DNA of 64,000 nucleotides from Lachnospiraceae bacterium KH1T2 (GCA_900114405.1 FOSY01000001.1:1-64000); one strand, 5' to 3'; counted from the stretch's first letter, positions 1-8,837 are shown. Program-made: numbers and translations. Notes: generated by a model not told the origin, from the letters alone.

Positions 1-221
1 TATTTTTATCAGAGAAACATCTATATTAGACTATGCACTCTGATACGTTTTATTTGGAAAAATTGCCTCGAAACGGCTTTGACTGCAGCTATGCTGCAAT
101 GAATATTGAACTTGTATACTTTATCATAATCAATGATATAATGCAAAGAGTATATAGCAAACGGCATAAATATTTGCCTATTGTTGTCTGCCTCATTACT
201 CATAACCTTTGAAACTCAAGC
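1..221. other. Left-edge region, no supported gene
   Basis: AT-rich sequence. A 60-codon open frame exists on the minus strand (21-203) but its only ribosome-binding-like sequence lies too close to its start and its composition is unremarkable, so I do not call it a gene. Confidence 0.4.
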
Positions 222-226
222 AAAAA

Positions 227-264
227 ATCCGCATGCATAGCTTTTTTCAACCACACATGCGGAT
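227..264 (-). terminator. Intrinsic terminator after decayed gene
   Basis: A 9-bp perfect stem (227-235 with 256-264) is followed, read on the minus strand, by a run of six T (complement of 222-227). It lies 8 bp after the stop codon of the coding remnant at 272-777, so it marks the end of a former minus-strand transcript. Confidence 0.75.
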
Positions 265-271
265 CTTTATT

Positions 272-777
272 TCATTTCAGTATCTTCTCTAATGTAGCGT
301 CTTCTGTATATCCTTCTCTCTGCTCTTTTATAACATCATATATTTTTCTGATATGTCTTTTTGTGCCATATATCCAAGTCATACTCCTGTCTATATCTTA
401 TCATAAATTCAACCATTATATCAGTCGAATATATGTTCTATATTCTACCATATACTTTTTAGACATACAACTTCTTATAATTACTTTCTTCGCATGAGCA
501 TAATTTCCATAATCTCATCTCTATGCCCACAACACCCCAAAAGCAAGCAACTTTCGCTGCCTGCTCATCTTTATCATTTACTAAGGTCTTCACCATTTGA
601 TTCTATTACTTTTTTAGCTCCCTTTTCCTTTGTGATTATCCTCCGCTGCTCACTGAGATCTTTGTATCTAAAACAACATCTTCTGTATATCCTGCACTCC
701 CTGTTCGTATCTGTCATCACTTTCATTCTTTTACCCATCCAGTCGTTTCGCAGTCCAAATATATGATTCTTTCCCAT
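272..777 (-). pseudogene. Remnants of a frameshifted minus-strand gene
   Basis: Three protein-like stretches follow one another on the minus strand in different frames. The first starts at 777 (MGKNHIFGLRNDW) and stops near 574. The second begins about 578 in another frame (NDKDEQAAKVACFWGVVG) and stops near 460. The last ends at 272 with the tail EGYTEDATLEKILK, only 8 bp before an intrinsic terminator. The order, the shared strand and the terminator suggest one former gene of roughly 165 codons broken by frameshifts and stops. I do not recognise the family. The 5' end overlaps the last 55 bp of the gene ending at 723. Chance open reading cannot be excluded. Confidence 0.4.
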
Positions 778-1574
778 ATACGACGTAAGTTTTTGAGCGA
801 TTTTCTCACCATTTCTGCGTCTTTCTCAAATTTAGAATCATTGATATGTCTATACGTTTGAGATAAATCTCGTCCATTTCTATCTGACAATATCGCCGCC
901 AGATCAACAGTATATTTTTCCAGTCCATTATTGAATTCTTCAATTTTTTCATAGACCTCATCATCACGTCCCATGTATTTCTCCAATTCTTTTCGTATCA
1001 ATGTGATAAATTCATAGGTCTTCGCTGACAGTTTGCTATTAATAGGAGATTTTAACGGATCAAGTTCTAAAAAGACAGGCACATCATATTTTCTAAGTGT
1101 TTCAAAAAACACTTCTCGCAGATAATCATAATACTTAATTTTCCCAAAGTATTTACAGTAAACTTTTGGCAGATGTTCTATAACATCACACATCTTATCC
1201 CACGAAATATACTCTATTTCATATTTTAGCTTTTTTCTTCTGTGCAATTCTACGATATAGTTATCAATTTCCGGATTTTTCATTGCCAATGTCACAATTA
1301 CCAGCTTCTTAAATATTTTTCGTGAAAAAAACGTGCACATTTTAATAATCTGCTCCACGTATTCTGTCGTAACTAATCTTTTATTTCTGCACACAATACA
1401 CACTTCACCATATTTTTGCTGCACAGTTATATCTATACCATATTGCTTCCTTGGATTTTCTGCGCTTGCATCCACCGCAGTTAAAGGCAGCGAATACTTA
1501 ATTCTATAACAATCCGCAACAAGTTCTTTTAATCGCTCCTTGCCTTTTATATAAGGGAAAATGCATCGTGCCAT
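723..1574 (-). CDS. Hypothetical protein, weak restriction-endonuclease-like N-terminal domain
   Basis: A 283-residue soluble protein. The ATG at 1574 (MARCIFPYIKG) is chosen because AAAGGA lies 10 bp upstream; an in-frame start at 1652 gives an AT-rich, implausible leader. The first 120 residues have the pattern GID-I, then a hydrophobic strand ending CRNKR, a helix, a strand (KLVIVTLAM), and a later strand plus W (YEIEYISWD). This resembles the Mrr-like PD-(D/E)XK fold, where the middle motif would normally be V-x-C-K. Here the lysine is displaced, so a nuclease may be inactive or the likeness may be accidental. The C-terminal half is charged and helical. It is monocistronic, with an unrecognised decayed gene downstream. 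No function can be assigned. Confidence 0.6.
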   Translation of the reverse strand: MARCIFPYIKGKERLKELVADCYRIKYSLPLTAVDASAENPRKQYGIDITVQQKYGEVCIVCRNKRLVTTEYVEQIIKMCTFFSRKIFKKLVIVTLAMKNPEIDNYIVELHRRKKLKYEIEYISWDKMCDVIEHLPKVYCKYFGKIKYYDYLREVFFETLRKYDVPVFLELDPLKSPINSKLSAKTYEFITLIRKELEKYMGRDDEVYEKIEEFNNGLEKYTVDLAAILSDRNGRDLSQTYRHINDSKFEKDAEMVRKSLKNLRRIWERIIYLDCETTGWVKE

Positions 1575-1713
1575 GTTAACATCGTCCTTTCTGCAAAACT
1601 CAAAATTATATTTTATTAAATTATAACAAATATTGATAACCCAGATAGTCAATTAATAATATTTTAATTAATTACAGTTCTAACTTAAAACTTATTTAAT
1701 AATTACCTCATGC

Positions 1714-1757
1714 AAAAGCCTCCCGGGCAAGTATTCACTCCTGCCAGGAAGGCTTTC
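1714..1757 (-). terminator. Terminator of the O-antigen-ligase-like gene
   Basis: A long stem of about 15 bp (arms 1714-1729 and 1742-1757, AAAGCCTTCC paired to GGGAGGCTTT) lies 15 bp beyond the stop at 1772. The T-run on the minus side is short (TTTT). Confidence 0.7.
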
Positions 1758-1771
1758 ATTTAAGTCTAACC

Positions 1772-3466
1772 TTATTTAGTTTCGTTATCTCCCATTCCAT
1801 TTACTGCAATCTTTTCTCCCATTCCCATGAGAATAAAGATCATCGGTGTTACAATTATCTGCTGATAGCAGTAAAAGTTATGAGCCATATATGTCGTTAC
1901 ACAAAGCACAATTGCAACAAGCTCCGGTGTTTCTTTCGCCTTTGAGCCAAAGCGCTTTATCGCACTTATAAATATCGCTATATATGCAATTCCACCCAAT
2001 AGTCCCTGATTAGGGAATGCATTAAGCCATTCATTATGTGCGCATACCATCTTTGTCTGCTGATCAACCTGATTAACTATATCAGCACGATACTTGTATG
2101 CCATACGCCACATCATATCTGAACCTGTACCAAAAAGTCCTACTAACGGCTGGTCTTTAAGGCAATCCAGGAATGCAAGCACTGTACATGTCCAGTCTGC
2201 ACCTCTCCAGTTACCCCAGTAAGCATTCCAGAGCAGATACATATTATCACTTCTAAGATTCTCCGGCAGTTTTCCTGTAGTATTCAAGTAAATATATACC
2301 ACGGCGCCTACTGCACCTATTATCATCAAAGCAATGACTACATACCATATAAACTTGAATTTCCTTACTTCAAGCTTTTCCTGTGCATATGCTTTGCCAA
2401 GCAAAACTCTGATCACTATCATAAGCACCAAAAGTACCCACATAACTGGGTTTTGGCTCATAAATTTCCAAATTTCTCCAGCATCTACTGCATTTTCAGG
2501 TGCGATTTTTTGAAGGATTCCTACGCCCACAAAGGTAGCAACTGTCAAAATAACACATTCAAAGAATCTTACAAAAAGTCTGTTCTCCATATATGAGAAG
2601 AAAAGCAATGTCACAAATATTGCAACCAGAGCAAATATCGCACTATCAGAACTCTGTGTAACCATGGATGCGAATGATACAATACTATATATACCTGATG
2701 CAATCCTGATATTTTTCTTTTCTGAATGCCAGAAAATATATAACCCAACAGGGAACAGGCAGCAAAGATAGCTTGAGTACCATGAAGACTGACCTATCGT
2801 TGAAAGGAAATATATATCCGAAGGAAGGTTGATCGGCTGTCCGTCAAACATATTCAATGGATCAATTCTAAACTGATGAAGCAATGCCAAGAAATATACT
2901 ACTCCAGAAACTCCAAGATAAACCGAAGTCCACATGTTGTCATATTCCCAATATCTTGAAACCAGAAAATATAACATAACAAATGCAAGCTGAGCAAAAA
3001 TACCCATATGCCATCCGGAATAACCCATAAATATGTTATTCGATGATGCCAGACTTAAATCTTCCTGCGCGATCACATTGAGCTTAAATGGAGAAAGCAG
3101 AGCCGAAACGACCACAAGCAAACCATATACGAATACACACTTATCCAACAGTGATATTTTTGCAAGCTGAAATTTCTCTTTTAGCTCTTTTTTTACTGCA
3201 AGCTCTATGATGCGCCATATAAGAAATGCTATCGCAAGCTCTAAGATACTTGGAAGTGCCAAGCCACGCAGAAAAGCAGGTCTGAAATAGAATGTCATTC
3301 CTCTAAAGAAATGCCACTTAGCTTCACCCATATTATAAAACTTATTTTCATAATAAAATGGGTAAATTACGAAAAACAGAAACAGATATACAGCTACTGC
3401 ATATCTCAAGAATACAGTGGCCGGACTTGCATACTCAACCACACGTCTTTTAAATTTTTTTTCCAT
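1772..3466 (-). CDS. O-antigen ligase/polymerase-like membrane protein
   Basis: A 564-residue integral membrane protein with about twelve hydrophobic segments (first near residue 20, last near 530). The strongest family mark is the late extracytoplasmic loop around residues 460-490, reading AHNEWLNAFPNQGLLGG, which matches the Wzy/WaaL (O-antigen ligase domain) pattern of a conserved H-N-E/x-L followed by G-L-G. Members of this superfamily polymerise or ligate lipid-linked glycans on the outer face of the membrane; in a Gram-positive the substrate would be a capsular or cell-wall polysaccharide. No glycosyltransferases adjoin it, so the substrate is unknown. GGGGAG stands 7 bp before the ATG. 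It has its own terminator, so it appears monocistronic. Confidence 0.8.
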   Translation of the reverse strand: MEKKFKRRVVEYASPATVFLRYAVAVYLFLFFVIYPFYYENKFYNMGEAKWHFFRGMTFYFRPAFLRGLALPSILELAIAFLIWRIIELAVKKELKEKFQLAKISLLDKCVFVYGLLVVVSALLSPFKLNVIAQEDLSLASSNNIFMGYSGWHMGIFAQLAFVMLYFLVSRYWEYDNMWTSVYLGVSGVVYFLALLHQFRIDPLNMFDGQPINLPSDIYFLSTIGQSSWYSSYLCCLFPVGLYIFWHSEKKNIRIASGIYSIVSFASMVTQSSDSAIFALVAIFVTLLFFSYMENRLFVRFFECVILTVATFVGVGILQKIAPENAVDAGEIWKFMSQNPVMWVLLVLMIVIRVLLGKAYAQEKLEVRKFKFIWYVVIALMIIGAVGAVVYIYLNTTGKLPENLRSDNMYLLWNAYWGNWRGADWTCTVLAFLDCLKDQPLVGLFGTGSDMMWRMAYKYRADIVNQVDQQTKMVCAHNEWLNAFPNQGLLGGIAYIAIFISAIKRFGSKAKETPELVAIVLCVTTYMAHNFYCYQQIIVTPMIFILMGMGEKIAVNGMGDNETK

Positions 3467-3565
3467 CAGGTATCTCCCCGAATTTTATTATTGCCAATTA
3501 TGATCCGGCAACTTTTTTATTATATCATTGCAGACATGATATTTAAAGTTTTGTATATTCTATAA

Positions 3566-3632
3566 ATCGGCCATCCCACACGTGTATTGACTCGTTTTAT
3601 CTAATCCAATACTTTAGTGTAGAATGACCGAT
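3566..3632. repeat. Long imperfect palindrome
   Basis: Arms running inward from ATCGG (3566) and CCGAT (3632) pair over about 24 positions with a few mismatches (CATCCCACAC against GTGTAGAATG, and TATTG against CAATA). It lies between the end of the sugar ABC operon and the O-antigen-ligase-like gene. It has no T-run, so it looks more like a palindromic repeat or processing hairpin than a classic terminator. Confidence 0.55.
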
Positions 3633-3655
3633 ATATCATAAAAATGGCAAATGGT

Positions 3656-4621
3656 TTACTTAATTACAGAGAGAGATTCCCTATCAGCAAATACTGCAAC
3701 AAATACAAGAAATACAACACCTTCAATATTCTGAAGCATCTGTGTTGAGAAGCCCATCATTGTGAGTCCTGAATTTAATATGATAAAAAGAAGAGATCCC
3801 ACAATAATATTTTCAAAACGAACTTTCGCGCCGCCTGAAATCGGCATTCCTCCGAGTACAAGTGCTATAAGTATCTGTGTCTCAAGCTGATTACCTCCTG
3901 ATGAAGTTACAGATCCAACCTTGATAACACTTATAAATGCTGCAAATCCAGTGATTGCACCAGCAAGGACATAAATCAAAAACTTCATTCTGTCCGTACG
4001 GATTCCTGCAAACTTTGCTGCTTTTTCTCCAGCTCCTATAGCTTTAAGATCAGTACCAAAGCGTGTGCATCTGAATGCAGCAAATCCAAGTAACACAACA
4101 AGTGCTGTGCATATAACCTTAAGCAGTGTTGAGTCATAATTAATAAGTTTTGCAGAGCCTGCCACCGGCGCATTTGTTGTTAAATACTTGATCAATCCTC
4201 TAAAAAGGAACATTGTACAAATTGTTACTATGAAAGATTTGATTTTACGATATACATAGAAATAACCATTAAACGCTCCAATCAGCGCTCCTGTCGCTAT
4301 TCCTCCAACTATCGCAAGCGGAATGCTCATCTTTGAAAGCATACACACTACAATTGATGCCATACCTATTATCGAACCCTGTGAAAAATCCAAACCACCC
4401 ATTGTCATTATGAAAAAAACTCCTGTCGAAGCTATCATAACAACATACACCTGTGAAAGTGCAAGTGAAAGATTTGACATCAATCGTCCGCCTGTCAAAG
4501 TGTTAAAAAGAATACATATAACTATCAAGCCTACGATGGGAAGGATTGCACGAACCAGCGACATCGTAGAAGCTTTTTTCATCGCATCGCTTTCGCCACC
4601 TGCAGTTTTTACGTTTGACAT
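3656..4621 (-). CDS. Sugar ABC transporter permease (BPD_transp_2 family)
   Basis: A 321-residue membrane protein with 8-10 hydrophobic segments, the usual length for RbsC/MglC-type permeases that form the channel of sugar importers. Typical motifs are visible: GGLDFSQGSIIGMAS near residue 75-90 and the cytoplasmic coupling loop around GAGEKAAKFAGIRTDRMK near 200. It is the last gene of a four-gene operon, 13 bp after the tandem ATPase, with AAGGGGG as ribosome-binding site. Because a second, different permease (6156-7130) is in the same operon, the channel is probably a heterodimer, as in the rhamnose (RhaP/Q) and autoinducer-2 (LsrC/D) systems. The substrate cannot be read from the sequence. 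Confidence 0.9.
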   Translation of the reverse strand: MSNVKTAGGESDAMKKASTMSLVRAILPIVGLIVICILFNTLTGGRLMSNLSLALSQVYVVMIASTGVFFIMTMGGLDFSQGSIIGMASIVVCMLSKMSIPLAIVGGIATGALIGAFNGYFYVYRKIKSFIVTICTMFLFRGLIKYLTTNAPVAGSAKLINYDSTLLKVICTALVVLLGFAAFRCTRFGTDLKAIGAGEKAAKFAGIRTDRMKFLIYVLAGAITGFAAFISVIKVGSVTSSGGNQLETQILIALVLGGMPISGGAKVRFENIIVGSLLFIILNSGLTMMGFSTQMLQNIEGVVFLVFVAVFADRESLSVIK

Positions 4622-4634
4622 TCTAGCTACCCCC

Positions 4635-6137
4635 TTAAACCATCATCTCGATCAGAGTATTCTCTGTAATTTCACGGCCTCGCTCAATCTCTCCGCTGAT
4701 CTTACCATCTTTCATTATAACGATTCGATCGCACATTCCTATGAGCTCCATAAGTTCCTCTGAGATCATTATGATAGACTTTCCATTTTTTCTCATCTGA
4801 TCCATTAATTGATAAATGTCCTGCTTAACCTTAATATCAATGCCTCGTGTCGGGCTATCTAAAACAACTATATCCGAATCTTTTCCTATCCATCTGGCAA
4901 GCACTACTTTCTGTTTATTACCACCTGAAAGCTCTGAAACAAACTGCTTTGTATTAACCATTTTTACAGAGATTTCCTTTGCGAATCTATTTGCAAATTC
5001 GTTTTGTTTCTTATCACTCTGAATTCCAAATGGTCCTGCGAGCTCGTCAAGTGACGGAAGGCAAATATTTTCACCGATACTCTGGTTTTTAACAATAGAC
5101 TCATTATCACGATCCTTAGATGTATAGGCAATGCTGTGCTTTATCGCTGTCGGTATATCGTTTATCTCTGTGCCATCCGCAAGCGTTACCTTGCCTTTTC
5201 TGTCAAATGATGCTCCAAATATAGCCTTGCCTATCTCATGCATTCCTGACTCTGAAAGACCGCCAAACCCAAGGATTTCACCTTTATGTAAATCAAAGTT
5301 TATATCGCTTATCTGACCCGGAACAGTCACATCTTTAACAGAAAGCACTACCTCGTCTGAAACTTTTTCATTATAATCAGTACGATAGTAATTTCCTGTC
5401 ATCTCTCTTCCAACCATAAACTTTTTAAGGTCTTCTTCTGTAACATCTGCACTTGCTACTGTATCAATATACACACCGTCTCTTAATATCGTGATCGTAT
5501 CTGATTTATCAAGTATTTCAGGAAGATCATGCGAAATAAATATTACACTTCCGCCTTCCTTCTTGATTCTCTCCATATGCTTATAAAGCTCTTCACGACC
5601 TTCCTGAGAAAGAGCCGTTGTAGTTTCATCGATCACTACAACCTTTGGATGAAAATATGTCGCTTTGACTATTTCGACAAGTTTCCTGTCTTCAAAATTA
5701 TACTCATCGATCATGTCAGATGCTTTGATCCTGTCAAAGCCGTACTGATGAAGAAGTTCATTTGCCTTCTTATTCATCGCATTTGTATTCTTAAAGCCAA
5801 ATTTAACAAACATATCCTCATGACCGAGAAAGATATTTTCAGCGACAGTCAATCCTGAAAGTGTTCCAAGTTCCTGAACTATTATCGAAACCCCTTCATT
5901 ATTGGCTTCTACCTGATTATTAGGATGAATATTTTTTCCATCAAGGATAAACTCTCCGCTGTCAATGGAATATATCCCTGTAAGCATATTTGTCAGTGTT
6001 GACTTACCTGATCCATTTTCACCAATAAGCGCATGAACACTGCCTTTTTTCACATCAAATGAAACATCCTGAACTGCCTTTGTAACGCCAAAGGATTTAC
6101 ACAGGTGTTTTACTTGAAGTCTGATCTCGTTGCTCAT
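4635..6137 (-). CDS. Sugar ABC transporter tandem ATP-binding protein (RbsA/MglA type)
   Basis: A 500-residue protein with two fused ATPase domains that power sugar import. Domain 1 has an intact Walker A (GENGSGKST, residues 39-47) and Walker B (VVVIDETT), but its signature motif is replaced by YNFEDRK just before LVEIVKA. Domain 2 has a degenerate Walker A (FGGLSESGMHEIG), as is usual in this family, and an intact signature (LSGGNKQK). Thus one composite site is complete (Walker A of domain 1, signature of domain 2) and the other is degenerate at both parts. It lies between the two permeases, 13 and 18 bp from its neighbours, so it is cotranscribed. The binding protein is the first gene of the operon. 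Confidence 0.92.
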   Translation of the reverse strand: MSNEIRLQVKHLCKSFGVTKAVQDVSFDVKKGSVHALIGENGSGKSTLTNMLTGIYSIDSGEFILDGKNIHPNNQVEANNEGVSIIVQELGTLSGLTVAENIFLGHEDMFVKFGFKNTNAMNKKANELLHQYGFDRIKASDMIDEYNFEDRKLVEIVKATYFHPKVVVIDETTTALSQEGREELYKHMERIKKEGGSVIFISHDLPEILDKSDTITILRDGVYIDTVASADVTEEDLKKFMVGREMTGNYYRTDYNEKVSDEVVLSVKDVTVPGQISDINFDLHKGEILGFGGLSESGMHEIGKAIFGASFDRKGKVTLADGTEINDIPTAIKHSIAYTSKDRDNESIVKNQSIGENICLPSLDELAGPFGIQSDKKQNEFANRFAKEISVKMVNTKQFVSELSGGNKQKVVLARWIGKDSDIVVLDSPTRGIDIKVKQDIYQLMDQMRKNGKSIIMISEELMELIGMCDRIVIMKDGKISGEIERGREITENTLIEMMV

Positions 6138-6155
6138 TTTGTGCTCTCCTCTCCG

Positions 6156-7130
6156 TTATTTAACTATCTCACCCTTTGCAACTTTTGTTGTAAGAGTGAT
6201 TATTATAAGCAGTGCAAGTCCTGTGATCACATCCTGGATTGCTGTAGGTGCACCAAGTGCGATAAATCCAAAGAAAATGATATTTATCACAAATTCACCG
6301 ATGATGATCGACTGAAGCGGCATTCCATATTTCTTAAATGCAACTCCGAAGAAGCATCCCATCGTAGGTACAAAGTTTCTGCTCATTGATGCCATACCTG
6401 TTACCGCAACCATTGAAGAACCATAGCTTATAGTAAGGATAGCCATAAGTCCGAAAAAGGCACCACTTATGATAAATGCCAACACTTTATACTTATCAAC
6501 CTTGATTCCCATGTTTTTTGCAACAAATTCATCACTGCCGATAGCATAAGTATATGTTCCAATCTTCGTATAGTTCAAAATGATATATGCTGCAATAAAT
6601 GCCACAACAGCTAATATAATATCTCCAGGCATTTGACCGAATGCTCTTAAATTTGAAGGAAGAGTCTGTTCAACGCCGCCTGCTATATAATTTGCAACGG
6701 CTTCATAGATAAGTGCAAGTCCTGTTGTAACAATCATCGAAGGAATATGAAGCTTTACATAGAAAATACCATTCAAAAAGCCTACGATTGCTCCTGTGAT
6801 GATGCAGCCTACTATTAAACCGAAATATCCCAAATTAAATCTTGTTGCAAATACACACCCTACTATCGCTGAAAGCATGATATTTGCACCAATTGAGAAA
6901 TCAAACATTCCCATAACCAATACGAAATAAAAACCTACAGCTCCTGTTGCTGCTATCAGGCTTGCCTGAAAGTATGAGAGCATATTTTTAGGAGAACCAA
7001 AATTCCCCGGTGTGATGATCTTAAAAATCAACCAGGACACTACAACAAGACCAACAAGAATAATATAGCCTCGTGTGGTTCCTGATATTTTTTTCTTCCC
7101 AACTGCATTTGCAGATGAATCCATACCCAT
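6156..7130 (-). CDS. Sugar ABC transporter permease (BPD_transp_2 family), second subunit
   Basis: A 324-residue polytopic membrane protein of the RbsC/MglC permease family. It shows the expected MGMFDFSIGANIMLS motif near residue 75-90 and the coupling loop AIGSDEFVAKNMGIKVDKYK near 195-215. It differs clearly from the other permease at 3656-4621, implying a heteromeric channel. It begins 77 bp after the binding-protein gene, from which it is separated by a stem-loop, and ends 18 bp before the ATPase gene. Confidence 0.9.
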   Translation of the reverse strand: MGMDSSANAVGKKKISGTTRGYIILVGLVVVSWLIFKIITPGNFGSPKNMLSYFQASLIAATGAVGFYFVLVMGMFDFSIGANIMLSAIVGCVFATRFNLGYFGLIVGCIITGAIVGFLNGIFYVKLHIPSMIVTTGLALIYEAVANYIAGGVEQTLPSNLRAFGQMPGDIILAVVAFIAAYIILNYTKIGTYTYAIGSDEFVAKNMGIKVDKYKVLAFIISGAFFGLMAILTISYGSSMVAVTGMASMSRNFVPTMGCFFGVAFKKYGMPLQSIIIGEFVINIIFFGFIALGAPTAIQDVITGLALLIIITLTTKVAKGEIVK

Positions 7131-7171
7131 TACCTCATTTCTGATGCCTTAATGTTTTGTTTTTACAGGTA

Positions 7172-7199
7172 GAGCCGGCACCTTTTACAGTACCGGCCC
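7172..7199 (-). other. Intercistronic stem-loop after binding-protein gene
   Basis: A 10-bp stem (7172-7181 with 7190-7199, CCGGUAC paired to GUGCCGG allowing G-U pairs) without a T-run. Such hairpins after binding-protein genes usually stabilise the upstream message, giving excess binding protein over permease. Confidence 0.55.
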
Positions 7200-7207
7200 G
7201 TTATTGA

Positions 7208-8392
7208 TCAATTGCCTGATCTTGAAGCTGCGTCTTCAATTGAAAGCTTAGCAGCTGTTGCCTTCATGTCGTCCAGACTCATATTGGAAATATTTACAAG
7301 CTCTTCAGCTGTATATGGAAGTGCATTTACGAAATACTTCTCATAATCTGCATAATCTTCAGCAGATGAAACGTAAAGATAAGGGAAATCTACATTCTCA
7401 AATTTTCCTGAGAAATCTTTATAATTGCCCTTGATAGCATTGTAAACCATCATGAAGGCAAAAAGTGGATCACAATAGTGTCCGCCGGACTCGCCTGCCA
7501 TTGAACCATTTCCAAGTCTCTCTCCAAGGTCTGGAAGGAAGTCAGTTGAAACTATATCGATATCCTGTGTCTTTCCAGCTCTTTCTACAGCTGCGATAGC
7601 TCCCTGAAGAGGATCTCCGCCGCCGCCTGCCGGGATGAGTGCATCGAGGTTAGGGTCAGCTGACATAAGTGCTTCTGCAGCCTTTGATCCGCCTTCTGAT
7701 GATGTACCTGCATACTGTGGCTCTGAAAGCTTTGCCTGATCATCAGGGTGCTCAGCATTCCACTTTTCTACGCCGGCTTTATAGCCTTCCCAACGGCCAA
7801 GCCATGTAGCATCCCCCTGCTCCCAGCCGATAAGACCTATATCTCTGTCACCTTTTTCAAGGAGGATATTTACAAGCTTCTCACCATTTTCAGGTTCATT
7901 TTCGTGCACTGCTCCAATGTAATATGGTGAATCTGTAGCAGCCTGATAAATGTCAGGATTGTCTGTTTCACTAATTATTCTGAAGAACTGAGCAAGATAA
8001 ACTTTATTATCGTTACATGTTTTAATCGCTGAGGTCATCTCTGTATCTGATGAGTTACAGATTATGATTCCCTGACATCCCGCTGCCGCAAGCTGCTCTA
8101 CTGATGCTGTAACCTTCTCGGATACATGTCCCTGGTCAACATACTGTATATCGACATCAAGTGCCTTTGCTGCCTCATCAAGAATAAGTTTACACTGTGA
8201 ACCAAGTACATCTGTTGAACTCCAAATAGAAACACCGATCTTTATCTTTCCATCTGTTGTCTCTGCACCGGCAGCTGCTTCACTTCCGCTCGCTGCACCT
8301 GTACCCGTGTTTGATGCTGCACTTCCACAGCCTGCCAATGTAGTAACTGACATTGCTGCACAAAGGATGATACTTACGATCTTCTTTTTCAT
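7208..8392 (-). CDS. Sugar-type ABC transporter substrate-binding lipoprotein
   Basis: A 394-residue lipoprotein that should deliver a sugar-like ligand to the adjacent importer. The ATG at 8392 is chosen because it starts a clean signal peptide, MKKKIVSIILCAAM, with the lipobox LAGC (Cys22); a longer frame from 8443 adds an implausible leader. A Ser/Gly/Ala linker follows. The mature part reads as a type 1 periplasmic-binding fold (IKIGVSIWSST, GIIICNSSDTEM, IGLIGWEQGDATW, DALIPAGGGGDP), as in RbsB and RhaS-like proteins. It is the first gene of the importer operon. A two-component system with its own binding protein lies upstream and probably controls it. Confidence 0.88.
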   Translation of the reverse strand: MKKKIVSIILCAAMSVTTLAGCGSAASNTGTGAASGSEAAAGAETTDGKIKIGVSIWSSTDVLGSQCKLILDEAAKALDVDIQYVDQGHVSEKVTASVEQLAAAGCQGIIICNSSDTEMTSAIKTCNDNKVYLAQFFRIISETDNPDIYQAATDSPYYIGAVHENEPENGEKLVNILLEKGDRDIGLIGWEQGDATWLGRWEGYKAGVEKWNAEHPDDQAKLSEPQYAGTSSEGGSKAAEALMSADPNLDALIPAGGGGDPLQGAIAAVERAGKTQDIDIVSTDFLPDLGERLGNGSMAGESGGHYCDPLFAFMMVYNAIKGNYKDFSGKFENVDFPYLYVSSAEDYADYEKYFVNALPYTAEELVNISNMSLDDMKATAAKLSIEDAASRSGN

Positions 8393-8534
8393 ATAGTACT
8401 GCTCCCTTCTACCTTCTCTGCTTGACTTTACCGTTCCAAGCAATTGTTTTTGTTTAAATTCATTTTAACTTTGAGACAGTACTTTTAGTATGGAGAATTT
8501 TCTGAATTTTGGTAATTTTTTCATATCATATAAC

Positions 8535-8584
8535 GAAAAAAATCCGAAGCCGGCGAAAGAATTTCGAAGAAACCGACTTCGGAT
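8535..8584 (-). terminator. Intrinsic terminator of the hairpinned transcript
   Basis: A 12-bp stem (8542-8553 with 8573-8584, one G-U pair in the minus-strand RNA) is followed on the minus strand by six to seven U (complement of 8535-8541). It lies 143 bp before the binding-protein start and could end a small RNA or attenuate the importer operon. Confidence 0.85.
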
Positions 8585-8784
8585 ACCCAGATATGAACCG
8601 CCTTTTGCGGCCTGAGCGCGGATTCAGATATATCCGCAATATATCAAAAAATTGCTTATTGTCTTTTTTATGTGGCAAAACAAAATCCCAAAAATCATCC
8701 TGCCACAATTTATAATTATAAAAAAGAATGGAAACTAACTGCGAATGCAGTCACAATGATTTGTCAGCAGATTTAACTGACAAC
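8535..8784 (-). ncRNA. Candidate structured RNA or attenuated leader, about 250 nt
   Basis: From a consensus promoter (8791-8819) to an intrinsic terminator (8535-8584), the minus strand carries a string of separate hairpins: 8763-8781 (GTCAG/CTGAC), 8738-8751 (ACTGC/GCAGT), 8671-8707 (7-bp perfect TGTGGCA/TGCCACA), 8618-8637 (GCGGAT/ATCCGC), 8598-8610 (CCGC/GCGG) and then the terminator. No convincing coding frame fits; the 60-codon frame inside it needs a TTG start and has no ribosome-binding site. It may be an independent small RNA or a leader controlling the sugar importer that starts at 8392. I do not recognise a known riboswitch. Confidence 0.6.
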
Positions 8785-8790
8785 GATATT

Positions 8791-8819
8791 ATATTACATC
8801 GATGAACATTATTTGTCAA
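8791..8819 (-). promoter_or_regulatory. Sigma-A type promoter
   Basis: Minus-strand TTGACA (8814-8819), 17-bp spacer, TAATAT (8791-8796). Transcription would begin near 8784 and enter the hairpin-rich region. Confidence 0.8.
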
Positions 8820-8837
8820 CACTTTTTGTATACAATT

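Noticed and set aside
494..766. Plus-strand frame of 90 codons
   Set aside because: It is antisense to minus-strand coding remnants, and is low-complexity Ser/Leu/Phe-rich.
8526..8708. 60-codon minus-strand frame in the hairpinned region, as a leader peptide
   Set aside because: It needs a TTG start, has no ribosome-binding site, and reads through the terminator stem.
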